This document shows positions 19,556 through 28,569 of a DNA stretch of 64,000 nucleotides, piece after piece. Every line of letters starts with the position of its first letter. Within the stretch, counting starts at the first letter, position 1. The notes under the pieces were generated by a model. The model saw nothing but the letters and a program-made list of their open reading frames with translations. It was not told where the DNA came from and made no database searches. Source of the DNA: Consotaella aegiceratis (lineage in GTDB: Bacteria > Pseudomonadota > Alphaproteobacteria > Rhizobiales > Rhizobiaceae); NCBI RefSeq assembly GCF_036541425.1, contig NZ_JAZHFT010000011.1, forward strand, positions 74,666 to 138,665. The letters run 5' to 3'. The position numbers and the translations under genes are program-made.

Positions 19556-20431
19556 ATGACCGTTGCCGAAGACACCTCGATCGTTGCGGACAAGCCGCGC
19601 TCGCGATCCTTCATCGTGGCGCGCTGGATGGTGCGGCGCGCCAATCTCGTGCTCGGCGCCTTGCTGGTCGGCTCGATCGTGGTCGTCGCGATCTTCGCGC
19701 CGCTGATCGCCACGACCTCCCCGGAGGCGCAGGATCTGATGAACACGCTGTCCGGACCCTCGGCGATGCATTGGTTCGGCACCGACGATTTCGGCCGCGA
19801 CATCTTCTCGCGCGTCGTCTACGGCGCGCGCATCTCGTTGCTGGAGGTGGTGATCAGCGTCGGCATCTCCTGCGCCATCGGCGTGCCGCTCGGCCTGATC
19901 GCCGGCACGCTGGGCGGTCGCCTGGATCAGGTGATCATGTGGGTGATGGACATCCTCTTCGCCTTTCCCGGCATCATCCTCGCCATCCTCCTGGTGAGCG
20001 TGCTGGGCGCGAGCCTGTTCAACATGATGCTCGCCATCGGCATCTTCGCCATTCCCGTCTATGCCCGGCTCAGCCGCAACATCGCGCTCGGACTCAAGCA
20101 GATGGAATATGTCGAGGCGGCGACGGCACTCGGCGCCAGCATCTGGCGGGTGATGTTCGATCACATCCTGCGCAATTCGCTCGGCCCCATCATCGTGCAG
20201 TCGACGCTGACGGCCGGCACCGTGGTGCTCGCGGCCGCGAGCCTCTCGTTCCTCGGCCTCGGCGCTCAGCCGCCGACGCCGGAATGGGGCGCGATGATGA
20301 GCGCCGGCCGCAACTATCTCGGCGTCGACATCTACCTGTCTCTGTTCCCGGGGCTCGCCGTCACCATCATGGTGCTCGGCTTCAACATCCTGGGCGACGG
20401 CCTGCGCGACCTGCTCGATCCCCGCACCTGA
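19556..20431 (+). CDS. ABC transporter permease, DppC type
   Basis: This 291-aa permease has the DppC signature FGTDDFGRDIFSRVV, an EAA loop around EAATALGASIWRVMFDHILRN and the C-terminal GFNILGDGLRDLLDPRT. The start lies 1 bp after the DppB stop. A small hairpin with a CTTT tail follows the stop at 20438-20450, and the next gene is convergent. Confidence 0.92.
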   Translation: MTVAEDTSIVADKPRSRSFIVARWMVRRANLVLGALLVGSIVVVAIFAPLIATTSPEAQDLMNTLSGPSAMHWFGTDDFGRDIFSRVVYGARISLLEVVISVGISCAIGVPLGLIAGTLGGRLDQVIMWVMDILFAFPGIILAILLVSVLGASLFNMMLAIGIFAIPVYARLSRNIALGLKQMEYVEAATALGASIWRVMFDHILRNSLGPIIVQSTLTAGTVVLAAASLSFLGLGAQPPTPEWGAMMSAGRNYLGVDIYLSLFPGLAVTIMVLGFNILGDGLRDLLDPRT

Positions 20432-20437
20432 ACCTTA

Positions 20438-20450
20438 AGGGCGGTGCCCT
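20438..20450 (+). terminator. Short terminator-like hairpin
   Basis: AGGGC-GGT-GCCCT forms a 5-bp stem and is followed by CTTTAT, 6 bp after the stop of the DppC-type permease and before the convergent GntR gene. The stem is short, so efficiency is uncertain. Confidence 0.45.
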
Positions 20451-20494
20451 CTTTATCCCGTCAGCGGAGCCGCCGGACAGCCGGAACGCGTCGC

Positions 20495-21241
20495 TTACAG
20501 GGAGAGGTCGAGAAGGCGGCCTTCGAACAGGCGGTCGCGCGAGTCCTGCAAATGCTGGCGCATGCGCTCGCGGGCGAGTTCGGCATCGCCGTCGCGGATT
20601 GCCTCGTAGATGCCGGTGTGCTCTTCGAAGACGTTCTGCAGGCCGTCGTGACTGGGCATCATCAGCGCCATGCCGTGCAGCTTCATGCCCACGCCGATAT
20701 GCGGGCGAAGCGCCCGCATCGCGGAAACATAGTAGTGGTTGTTCGAGGCTTCGCTCACGCTGCGATGGAATGCGTAGTCGGCATCCTCGCGATGGCGCTG
20801 CTGGCGGGTGGCGTTGCGCAGCAGTTCCAGCACTTCCGCGATCCTCTCGACCCCCTCGGCATTGCGCCGCTGGGCCGCGAAGAACGCGGCATCCGGTTCG
20901 ATCGTCAGGCGGAATTCATAGCAGCGCTGGATGTCGGCGATCGTCTCGACCGGTGGGAATCCGAGCAGACGCTGCTCGACCACCTGGCGCACGAAGCTTC
21001 CCGCGCCCTGCCGCGAATAGATCAGTCCGTCGCGGCGCAGCCGTTCCAGGGCCTCGCGGACGATCGGCCGCGAGACGTCGAACTGCAACGCGAGCTCCTT
21101 CTCGCTGGGCAGCTTCTGGTCTGCGGCATATTCGCCGCTGGCGATTCGGGACGACAGCAAATGATAGACGCGATTGGAAAAAAGAGCCCGGGACCGTGGC
21201 GCGTCCTGCGTCTTTGCTTCGGGATTGGGAGCCTGCTTCAT
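20495..21241 (-). CDS. GntR family regulator, FadR/FCD subfamily
   Basis: This 248-aa protein has an N-terminal GntR winged helix (about residues 20-90, with LPSEKELALQFDVSRPIVRE) and a C-terminal FCD ligand domain. The FCD metal-site segments are DYAFHRSVSEASNN and FEEHTGIYEAIRDGD. The ATG at 21241 was chosen over in-frame codons upstream because it lies 5 bp after the kinase stop. As the last gene of the ATPase-ATPase-kinase operon it probably represses that operon and responds to an acid sugar or its phosphate. Operator candidates of its class are noted at 12168, 21508 and 29924. Confidence 0.9.
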   Translation of the reverse strand: MKQAPNPEAKTQDAPRSRALFSNRVYHLLSSRIASGEYAADQKLPSEKELALQFDVSRPIVREALERLRRDGLIYSRQGAGSFVRQVVEQRLLGFPPVETIADIQRCYEFRLTIEPDAAFFAAQRRNAEGVERIAEVLELLRNATRQQRHREDADYAFHRSVSEASNNHYYVSAMRALRPHIGVGMKLHGMALMMPSHDGLQNVFEEHTGIYEAIRDGDAELARERMRQHLQDSRDRLFEGRLLDLSL

Positions 21242-21246
21242 CTGTA

Positions 21247-22359
21247 TCACTGGAACAACGCTTGAACGAAGGGGGGATCGCGCTCGGGGTCGGCCGTCGC
21301 GCATGCATTTGCCAGCCTCGCCAGGGTTTCAGGATCACCGAATCCGCCTGATTTGGTCATTACCGTCACCTCGCGTCCGCCGATCCGAAGCTGCATGAAA
21401 GGAACGCCCGGAAGAGCCTCGCCCAGAACCTCGATCCAGCGCACATCGAGTGCTCGGAGAAGACTTTGGGCAACTTCCCCGCCGCTGACAAGCAGACATC
21501 TCGGCGTTTGTGTGTACAACTTATCTGCAAGCGCGGTCGTAAAACGCTCGGCAACCGTGCGGCCGTCTTCTGGCTCGTCACCGGCCACGACCCGGATCAG
21601 CGTCAGCCCGGCAGACCAGGGTCCGTCGGCGAGGTGCCCGTTGGGCGCCTTGATCGCCATGACGTCCGCAGCCTTCGTCAGACGGTCCGACTGGGCGATG
21701 GTGATCGGATCGCGCGATCCGATGGCGAAGACAAGCGGAAGCCGGGGCCGGAACGGGAGGCCTGCGGCATCTGGCGCGGCGGGGCCGAGCAACGTCGCCA
21801 GAGACGCGGCTAGGCCCCGGGCGCCGACGGCGAGCGTCGCCTCGGGCCGCGCCGTCAGCAGTCGCGCCGCGGCATCGAGGTCGGCCTGCGTCGCGGCCTG
21901 CGGGATCTCGGCAGCCACGGCGATCGCCGTGGCCAGCGGGCGCAGCGGCAGGGGCTTGTCGACACCGACGCCGAACAGGCACTGATCCCAGACCGTGCGG
22001 CCGAGATCGGGGATGGCCGGGCAGAACAGAACGGTGCTGCGACCCGTCGCCGCCGCAACGACCCGGCTCTCGGCAACCACGTGTCCCTTGGTTCGCGAGT
22101 CGATCTTCTTGAAGACGATGTCCGGCCGAAAGCGATCGAGCGTCGCAGCCGCGGCGGCGACACGGCGGCACGCCTCGTCTTCCGGCAATTCGCGCGAGGC
22201 GGTGTTGATGCACAGCAGTCCGAGGTCTGCGGGGAGATCGTCGGCCGGTACGGCCGGGTCCAGCTGGATCGCCGCCCGGATCCCGCGTTGCGCGAACGGG
22301 GCACTGGCATCGAGCGCACCGGTCAGGTCATCCGCAATCATGCCGACGCGCAAGCTCAT
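21247..22359 (-). CDS. DUF1537 four-carbon acid sugar kinase
   Basis: This 370-aa kinase has the N-terminal substrate domain (MIADDLTGALDASAPFA, then FKKIDSRTKG) and a C-terminal nucleotide domain with LLVSGGEVAQ and TVMTKSGGFGDPETL. Characterised members phosphorylate D-threonate, D-erythronate, L-threonate or 3-oxo-tetronates on C4, and PdxA2-type dehydrogenases then oxidise the product. A PdxA2 gene lies at 24715, supporting a threonate or erythronate type substrate. The start was set at 22359 because it forms an ATGA overlap with the upstream ATPase; the frame extends 31 codons further only as a shadow. Confidence 0.88.
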   Translation of the reverse strand: MSLRVGMIADDLTGALDASAPFAQRGIRAAIQLDPAVPADDLPADLGLLCINTASRELPEDEACRRVAAAAATLDRFRPDIVFKKIDSRTKGHVVAESRVVAAATGRSTVLFCPAIPDLGRTVWDQCLFGVGVDKPLPLRPLATAIAVAAEIPQAATQADLDAAARLLTARPEATLAVGARGLAASLATLLGPAAPDAAGLPFRPRLPLVFAIGSRDPITIAQSDRLTKAADVMAIKAPNGHLADGPWSAGLTLIRVVAGDEPEDGRTVAERFTTALADKLYTQTPRCLLVSGGEVAQSLLRALDVRWIEVLGEALPGVPFMQLRIGGREVTVMTKSGGFGDPETLARLANACATADPERDPPFVQALFQ

Positions 22360-23426
22360 TGCGAAACGGCCGTCTCCGCCGGCGCGACAAGGTGGCATGC
22401 CACCCAGTGATCCTTCTCGATCTGGCGCCACCGTGGCGTGGCTCGGCTGCAATGTTCCACCGCGACCGGACAGCGGGTGTGGAAGCGGCAGCCGGACGGG
22501 GGATGGATCGGGCTCGGCACGTCGCCGGTCAGAACCTGGCGCTGCCGCGACCGTTCATAGGCCGGATCGGGTTCCGGCACCGCCGACAGCAGCGCCTTCG
22601 TATAGGGATGCAGCGGGTTGGCGAAGAGACGATCGCGGGGCGCCAGTTCCGCCAGCCGGCCGAGATACATCACCGCCACGCGCGTCGAGATGTGGCGAAC
22701 CACCGCCAGGTCGTGCGCGATGAACAGGTAGGTCAGTCCGTAGCGTTCCTGCAGATCCTGGAAGAGATTGATGATCTGGGCCTGGACCGAGACGTCGAGG
22801 GCCGATACCGCCTCGTCGCAGACCAGGAATTCGGGCTCGCAGGCCAGCGCGCGCGCGATGACCACCCGCTGGCGCTGCCCGCCGGAGAGTTGGTGCGGGT
22901 AGTGGTCGGCAAAGCGCTTCGCCAGACCGACGTCGGCCAACAAGCGTTCGATCCGTGTCCTCACCTGAGCGCGCGCGACAATCCGATGGAAGATCAGCGG
23001 TTCGGCGATCGCCTCACCGACGGTCATGCGCGGATTGAGCGTCGAATAGGGGTCCTGGAACACCACCTGCAGCTTGCGCCGGTAGGGTCTCAACTCGTCT
23101 TCCGACAGGCCGGAGAGATTGCGTCCGTCGTAGACGACATTGCCGGCCGTTGGCTTGTTCAGTTGCAGGATGGTCATGCCGGCCGTCGATTTGCCGCAGC
23201 CGGATTCCCCGACAAGACTCAGGGTCTCGCCGCGCTGGATATCGATACTGAAGTCGTCGAGAGCGTGCACCACGGCGCCGGTCTGGCCGAAGGCGCCGAG
23301 CTTGATCTGATAGTGCTTGGTCAGGCCCTCGATCGCGATCAGCGTCTCGGCGCGTGCCGGCGCGCCGCCCGGGTTCGGTCTGTCGGCCGCGTCGTGCTTG
23401 CGATCGTCCATCATCACGGTGCTCAT
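22356..23426 (-). CDS. ABC transporter ATP-binding protein, DppF type
   Basis: This 356-aa ATPase has Walker A GESGCGKST, signature SGGQRQR, a Walker B region ending DEAVSALD and the C-terminal cluster GCRFHTRCPVAVEHC. The ATG at 23426 overlaps the stop of the DppD-type gene (ATGA). There are no permease genes adjacent; the nearest unpaired ones are at 31694-33618, on the other side of the catabolic genes, and are the likely partners. Confidence 0.92.
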   Translation of the reverse strand: MSTVMMDDRKHDAADRPNPGGAPARAETLIAIEGLTKHYQIKLGAFGQTGAVVHALDDFSIDIQRGETLSLVGESGCGKSTAGMTILQLNKPTAGNVVYDGRNLSGLSEDELRPYRRKLQVVFQDPYSTLNPRMTVGEAIAEPLIFHRIVARAQVRTRIERLLADVGLAKRFADHYPHQLSGGQRQRVVIARALACEPEFLVCDEAVSALDVSVQAQIINLFQDLQERYGLTYLFIAHDLAVVRHISTRVAVMYLGRLAELAPRDRLFANPLHPYTKALLSAVPEPDPAYERSRQRQVLTGDVPSPIHPPSGCRFHTRCPVAVEHCSRATPRWRQIEKDHWVACHLVAPAETAVSQ

Positions 23427-24448
23427 GCTGCGGCCTCCACCTGCTCGACGGTGACCCAGCAGGCGGCGCGATGGCCGTCGAGCGACCCGGTCACCGGGTC
23501 GAGCGGCGGCATTTCCTCGGCGCAGCGTGCGATGCGCTGGTTGCACCGGGAGAAGAAGGGGCATCCCGCTGGGCGGTTCTGCGGATCGGGCGGTGTCCCA
23601 GGAATGGAAGCGAGCCTGCGCGCGCCCTGATCGTTCAGCTTCGGCAGCGAGTTCAGGAGGCCGCGCGTATAGGGATGGGTCGGGTGCTCGTAGAGCGCGT
23701 CGACCGGCGCCTCTTCGATCACCTTGCCGGCGTAGAGCACGATGACCCGGTCCACCAGGCCCGACACCAGGGCTAGATCATGGGTGATCCAGATGACGGA
23801 GATGCCGAGCCGCTGGCGCAGGTCCTTCACCAGATCGACGATCTGGGCCTGGATGGTGACGTCGAGCGCGGTCGTCGGTTCGTCGGCGATGATGAGCGGC
23901 GGCTCGCAGGCGAGACCGATGGCGATCATGACGCGTTGGCGCATGCCGCCCGACAGTTCGTGCGGGAAGGCCTTCATCCGCTCTTCCGGGCTGGGAATGC
24001 CGACCATTCGCAGCAGGTCGGTGCCGCGTTTCCAGGCTTGGACCTTGGAGATGCCACGGTGCTCGAGCATCGCTTCGCAAAGCTGCCGGCCGATGTTCAT
24101 GACCGGGTTCAGCGAGGTCATCGGATCCTGGAAGACGAAGCTGATCTTGCCGCCGCGCACCCGGCGCAACGCCCTGGCGCTCATCCCGACGAGATCCTGC
24201 CCCTCGAACCGCACCGCGCCGCCGGTCACGGCCGCTCCGGGCGGCAAAAGGCCCACCAGACTCATGGCTGTGATCGACTTGCCGCATCCGGACTCGCCCA
24301 CCACGCCGAGCGCCTCGCCCTTGCGCAGTTCGAACGACACGTCGTCGACGACCACCGCCGGACCCTTGCGGGACGGAACGGTGACCGTAAGTCCCTGAAC
24401 GTCCAGCAGAGGCTCCGTCGCGTTCCCGGCCTTGCTTGTCGCGGTCAT
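23423..24448 (-). CDS. ABC transporter ATP-binding protein, DppD type
   Basis: This 341-aa ATPase has Walker A GESGCGKSI, a Q-loop in FVFQDPMTSLNP, signature SGGMRQR, Walker B LIIADEP and a C-terminal Cys cluster CPFFSRCNQRIARC. The ATG at 24448 is preceded by GGGAGG at ideal spacing. An ATG 24 codons upstream is in frame but has no such site. It is the first gene of a four-gene operon (DppD, DppF, kinase, GntR) divergent from pdxA2. Confidence 0.92.
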   Translation of the reverse strand: MTATSKAGNATEPLLDVQGLTVTVPSRKGPAVVVDDVSFELRKGEALGVVGESGCGKSITAMSLVGLLPPGAAVTGGAVRFEGQDLVGMSARALRRVRGGKISFVFQDPMTSLNPVMNIGRQLCEAMLEHRGISKVQAWKRGTDLLRMVGIPSPEERMKAFPHELSGGMRQRVMIAIGLACEPPLIIADEPTTALDVTIQAQIVDLVKDLRQRLGISVIWITHDLALVSGLVDRVIVLYAGKVIEEAPVDALYEHPTHPYTRGLLNSLPKLNDQGARRLASIPGTPPDPQNRPAGCPFFSRCNQRIARCAEEMPPLDPVTGSLDGHRAACWVTVEQVEAAA

Positions 24449-24491
24449 TGGTCCTCCCGGCAGCTGCGAATGGCGCACTCGATCGTCCGCC

Positions 24492-24520
24492 ATAGTCCGG
24501 AAGATTTGTTTACATGTCAA
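24492..24520 (-). promoter_or_regulatory. Sigma70-like promoter for the ATPase-kinase operon
   Basis: On the minus strand a perfect TTGACA (24520-24515) is followed after 17 bp by GACTAT (24497-24492), about 45 bp upstream of the DppD-type start. The -35 box continues as TTGACATGT, the same 9-mer found at the -35 of the binding-protein gene at 29995. Shared control of the two arms of one transporter is possible. A second TTGACA (24647-24652) faces the pdxA2 gene but lacks a clear -10. Confidence 0.5.
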
Positions 24521-24714
24521 TCATAAACCGGATTGGCGCCTGCGTCAATTTTGGCATGTTTGCATAATGCTATGATTTTAAAATGAAAAATAGAAAGAAA
24601 ACGCGATGAATCCTCGCCGTCCAGGTCGAAAACTTGTAATTTCTGATTGACAGTCGCGGCTTGGATGGGCGATGCCTCCCGGCAAGCTTACAACGCATTC
24701 GCACGGAAACGACA

Positions 24715-25683
24715 GTGGAAAAGCCAATCGCGGTCACCATGGGGGATCCGGCAGGCGTCGGTCCCGAAGTCATTGCCAAGGCCCTGGCGACGCTCGACGA
24801 GCCCGAGCGCCGGCGCCTGGTCGTGATCGGCGACAGGGACGTCATGGTCCGCGCCGCCAAGACGACCGCATGCGGCCTGCCGGTCGAAGCCCCGGGGGAG
24901 GGGAGCGGCATTCAGGTGGAACAGGTCGACGTCCCGGACCTCCGCGCGGCGTTCGGCCGGCTCGACCCGAGCTGTGGCGAGGCGTCCTACCGCTATATCG
25001 AGCGCGCCGTCGCGCTGGCACTGGACGGGACGATGGGATGCATCGTCACCGCGCCGATCAACAAGGAAGCTTTGAACGCCGCCGGCCACAAATATGATGG
25101 CCACACCGGCCTGCTCGCCGCGCTGACCAAGGCTCGCTCGTCGTTCATGCTTCTGGCCGACGAGAGGCTCAAGGTCATCCACGTTTCCACTCACGTCTCG
25201 CTGCGCGATGCGATCGAACGGGCCAAGCCGCAGCGGATTCTCGAGACGATCCGTGCCGGCCACGATCATCTCCGGCGCATCGGCTTCGCCAGTCCGCGCA
25301 TCGCCGTCGCCGGGATCAATCCCCACTGCGGCGAGAACGGTCTGTTCGGCGACGAGGACGTGACGAACATCGCGCCGGCGGTGGAGCAGGCGCGGGGCGA
25401 GGGGATCGACGTGACGGGGCCGGTGCCGGCCGACACCTGCTATGCCCGCGCTTACGGGGGCGCGTTCGATCTGGTCGTGGCCCAATATCACGATCAAGGG
25501 CACATCCCGATCAAGCTCGTTGCGTTCGACACTGCCGTCAATGTCACGCTCGGTCTGTCGATCGACCGCACCTCGGTCGATCACGGCACGGCGTTCGACC
25601 TCGCCGGCACCGGCAAGGCCAATCATGTCAACATGCTCGCGGCCATCGCCTATGCGCGGCGGCTGGCCGACGCGCCGCGCTGA
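24715..25683 (+). CDS. pdxA2: PdxA2-type 4-phospho-acid-sugar dehydrogenase
   Basis: This 322-aa protein of the PdxA family has the N-terminal block VTMGDPAGVGPEV. Metal-binding histidines lie in YDGHTGLL, NPHCGENGLFGDE and QYHDQGHIPIK. PdxA2 enzymes oxidise 4-phospho-D-threonate or D-erythronate with decarboxylation, giving dihydroxyacetone phosphate. The kinase that would make the substrate is encoded at 21247. The GTG at 24715 was chosen because a GGAA site lies 6 bp ahead and the homologous start is VEKPIAVTMG. True pyridoxine PdxA is the alternative but is usually paired with KsgA, which is absent. Confidence 0.85.
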   Translation: MEKPIAVTMGDPAGVGPEVIAKALATLDEPERRRLVVIGDRDVMVRAAKTTACGLPVEAPGEGSGIQVEQVDVPDLRAAFGRLDPSCGEASYRYIERAVALALDGTMGCIVTAPINKEALNAAGHKYDGHTGLLAALTKARSSFMLLADERLKVIHVSTHVSLRDAIERAKPQRILETIRAGHDHLRRIGFASPRIAVAGINPHCGENGLFGDEDVTNIAPAVEQARGEGIDVTGPVPADTCYARAYGGAFDLVVAQYHDQGHIPIKLVAFDTAVNVTLGLSIDRTSVDHGTAFDLAGTGKANHVNMLAAIAYARRLADAPR

Positions 25684-25693
25684 GGAGGCTGCG

Positions 25694-26587
25694 ATGGGGG
25701 GACCGTTCAAGGGTGTGTTTTGCGCGGCGGCGACGCCGCTCGACGCCGACCTGAACCGGGACGAGGCGCGGTTGGCGCGCCACTGCCGGCGCCTGCTGGA
25801 TCGGGGATGCCATGGCGTCGCCCTGCTCGGCTCAACCGGCGAGGCGAACTCGTTTTCCGTGAGCGAGCGCAAGGCGATGCTGGAGGCGGTGGTCGCCAGT
25901 GGTGTCGAGGCTGAGAAGCTGCTGCCGGGGACCGGCGTCTGCGCCATTCCGGAGACCGTCGATCTGACCCGCCACGCTCTGGCGCTGGGCGTGACGACGG
26001 TCATCGTGCTGCCGCCCTTCTACTACAAGGCGGTGTCGGAGGAGGGGCTCTACGAGGCCTATGCTCGGGTCATCGACGGTGTCGCGGATCCACGCCTGCG
26101 GGTCGTCCTTTACCACATCCCGCCGATCTCGCAGATCGCCATCACCCCGAGCCTCATCGAGCGCCTGATCGCGCGTTATCCCGAGACGATCGTCGGGGTC
26201 AAGGATTCCGGCGGCGAGCTCGAGCACATGACGGCTTTGGCGCGGACCTTCCCTTCGCTGTCGATCTTTGCCGGCGCCGATCCGCTGATGCGGCCGCTGC
26301 TGGAGTCCGGCGGAGCCGGCTGCATCACCGCCACGTCGAACCTCCTGTCGGCCGAGCTGCGCACGATTTTCGATCATTTCGCCGATCCCGCCCGGGAAGA
26401 CGACGTCGCCGCCGCACAGGCGCGTGTCGTGGCCATCCGCAATCTGTCGAACAGCCATCCGCAGATCCCGACCATCAAGGCGATGGTCGGGCATGTGAAC
26501 GGCGAGGCGGGCTGGGAGCGCGTGCGGCCGCCGTTCCGGCCGCTGAGCGAAGCCCAGCGTGCCGAGGTGGCCGCGGCCATGGGGTGA
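25694..26587 (+). CDS. DHDPS/N-acetylneuraminate lyase family class I aldolase or dehydratase
   Basis: This 297-aa (beta/alpha)8 enzyme has GSTGE (residues 46-50), Tyr140 in VVLYHIPP and the Schiff-base Lys170 in IVGVKDSGG. All residues of the family mechanism are present. GAGGAGG lies just before the ATG, 10 bp after the pdxA2 stop. The family includes DHDPS, sialic-acid lyase, KDG aldolase/dehydratase and the hydroxyproline-pathway deaminase HypD. Sequence alone does not decide. Neighbours favour an acid-sugar aldolase, while the incomplete hydroxyproline operon at 1039-4944 lacks exactly this class of enzyme. Confidence 0.85.
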   Translation: MGGPFKGVFCAAATPLDADLNRDEARLARHCRRLLDRGCHGVALLGSTGEANSFSVSERKAMLEAVVASGVEAEKLLPGTGVCAIPETVDLTRHALALGVTTVIVLPPFYYKAVSEEGLYEAYARVIDGVADPRLRVVLYHIPPISQIAITPSLIERLIARYPETIVGVKDSGGELEHMTALARTFPSLSIFAGADPLMRPLLESGGAGCITATSNLLSAELRTIFDHFADPAREDDVAAAQARVVAIRNLSNSHPQIPTIKAMVGHVNGEAGWERVRPPFRPLSEAQRAEVAAAMG

Positions 26588-26703
26588 AGCCGACGCTGCA
26601 GGCGGGCTGACGCCGGCGCGCTGACGCGATTGCTCGCGGGCTTGCTTCGCCGGGGTCCGCGGCGGTCTGCAGTCGCATTCCGGCCTCGACTGAACTTTGG
26701 TGC

Positions 26704-27321
26704 ATGTCCGTGTCTGCTTTCGTTTCTCCCGATGCCTTCGCCGCCTTTCTGCGTGTGGTGTTCATCGACATCTCGCTGGCCGGCGACAATGCCATCGTGA
26801 TCGCACTTGCGGCCTCCGGGCTGATGCCGGAACTCCGGTCGCGCGCCATCGTCTTCGGCACGCTCGCCGCCGCGGTTCTCAGGATCGTGTTCGCCCTGGC
26901 GGCCGTGCAGCTGCTCGATGTCACGGGGCTGTCTCTGATCGGCGGCGTGATCCTTCTCTGGGTCTGCTGGAAGCTTTGGGGCGAGCTCCGGGACGGCCAG
27001 GGTCTCTCGGCCGGCTGCGACGTGGCGGTGCCCGGCCCCTCCGGCAAATCGCTGCATCAGGCCGTCTGGCAGATCGTCGTGGCCGACGTGTCGATGTCGC
27101 TCGACAACGTGCTGGCGGTGGCGGGCGGCGCCCGTCACCACGACGAGGTCCTGGTGTTCGGCCTCGTCATGTCGGTTGCGCTAATGGCGATGGCGGCGTC
27201 GCTGATCTCGAACCTGCTGCACCGGTTCCGCTGGATCGGCATCATCGGGCTCTTGGTGATCCTCTATGTGGCGTTCGAGATGATCGTCACAGGCGCCGAG
27301 GACGTCCTTCATACCCTATAG
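26704..27321 (+). CDS. TerC/YjbE family integral membrane protein
   Basis: This 205-aa protein has about six to seven hydrophobic segments and the paired TerC motifs SLAGDNAIVIALA and SMSLDNVLAVAG, whose acidic residues lie in the membrane. TerC-family proteins are implicated in metal-ion (Mn, Ca) export or metal loading of exported enzymes. No strong ribosome-binding site precedes the ATG, and it is separated by 116 bp from the aldolase, so it may be an independent gene. Converges with the MFS gene. Confidence 0.85.
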   Translation: MSVSAFVSPDAFAAFLRVVFIDISLAGDNAIVIALAASGLMPELRSRAIVFGTLAAAVLRIVFALAAVQLLDVTGLSLIGGVILLWVCWKLWGELRDGQGLSAGCDVAVPGPSGKSLHQAVWQIVVADVSMSLDNVLAVAGGARHHDEVLVFGLVMSVALMAMAASLISNLLHRFRWIGIIGLLVILYVAFEMIVTGAEDVLHTL

Positions 27322-27346
27322 GCGGCTCTCCATCCGTCTGTGGCCG

Positions 27347-28554
27347 TCATCGGGGCCTCGATCCGCAAAACGCCGCGGTGCCGATCGAGGCCAGGGCCAC
27401 GCCCATCGACATGAAGATCGAGCTGAAGCCGAGCGTGGCGCCGAGCGCCCCGAGGCCGAGCGGAATGATCATCTGTCCGAGCCGCGTGCCCATCTGGCGC
27501 AGCGAGATCGTCGTGGCGCGTGCGCCGACGGGAGCCGCCGCGATCGCCAGAGACAGCGTCGCCGATCCTGCCGCGCCGATGCAAAAACCGAGGATGGCCA
27601 GTGCCGCGAAGATGGCCGTCGGCGGCAGCGGCAACCACAGCAGGACCAGCATCGCCGCACCACTCAGCGAACTCGCCAGCATCGTCATGCGGCGCCCCAG
27701 CCGCGCCGCCATGCCGCCATAGAACGCGCGGGCGACGACGGTCGCCAGCGACAGCACGCTCAACATCAGACCGACGACGCCCGAAGCGATCCCGCGGTCG
27801 ATCCCGAGGACGGCAGGTAGATCGGCATGACGCCGTTGATGGTGGCGACCACGCTGCCGGTCATCAGCATGGTCGGCAGACCGGGTCGGGCGAGGATGAT
27901 CGAGATCGGCACCGCCACCGACGGTGCAGGGGCCTTGTCGGGAAGCCGCCGGCCAACCAGGACGGCCGCACCGATCAGAAGGACCGCACTGCCGAGCGCC
28001 AGGTCCAGCAGATGAACGGCGATCGAGGCCGGATCGTTCGTGTCGATCAGGCCGACGAACAGCGGCGCGATCATGCTGCCGGCCGAACTGGCGAAGAGAT
28101 AGTTGCCGAGCATGGCGTCCCGGTGCATGCGCGTCGACGCCAGCAGGACGACGAGTTGCAGGCCCGACAGATGCAAAGTCTGGCCGACGCCGAGGACGCC
28201 GGTTCCCATCAGAAGCCAGACGAGATCGAGCGGCGAAGCGAGCAGCGCCAGCGTTGCCAAGACAAGCACGCCGGCGCCCGCGACCGTCATGAGCGCGACG
28301 GCGCCGCGATCGCCCAGCCGCCCGAACCAGACGACGAGACAGGCCGGCAGCAGCGAGAAGGCGACGGCCAGGACGCCGGCGTAGGAGCCGTCGATCCCGG
28401 CGGCGAGCGCCTTATAGGTGACGCCGATCCGGGAAAGAGTGACCGAAAAACTGATCAGGAAGGCGGTCGCGAGCATCAGCCACGCGAGCCGCCCGTTGAT
28501 CAGTCTGCGGGCACCCCCGGTTCCGGCGGGGCGCCCGAATGGCGCTGCGCGCAT
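27347..28554 (-). pseudogene. MFS transporter disrupted by a 1-nt frameshift
   Basis: Two overlapping frames together encode one 12-helix major facilitator of about 400 residues. The N-terminal part (28554 to about 27813) runs to GVMPIYLP and then shifts into a nonsense tail. The C-terminal part continues in the other frame as VLGIDRGIASGVVGLMLSVL. Restoring one base near 27811-27815 (a CCG/GTC junction) joins them exactly. It may be a real inactivating deletion or an assembly error. It lies 15 bp downstream of the Asp-box protein and probably formed an operon with it; the substrate is likely the same compound class. Confidence 0.8.
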
Positions 28555-28569
28555 AAGGGCGGCGGGCGT

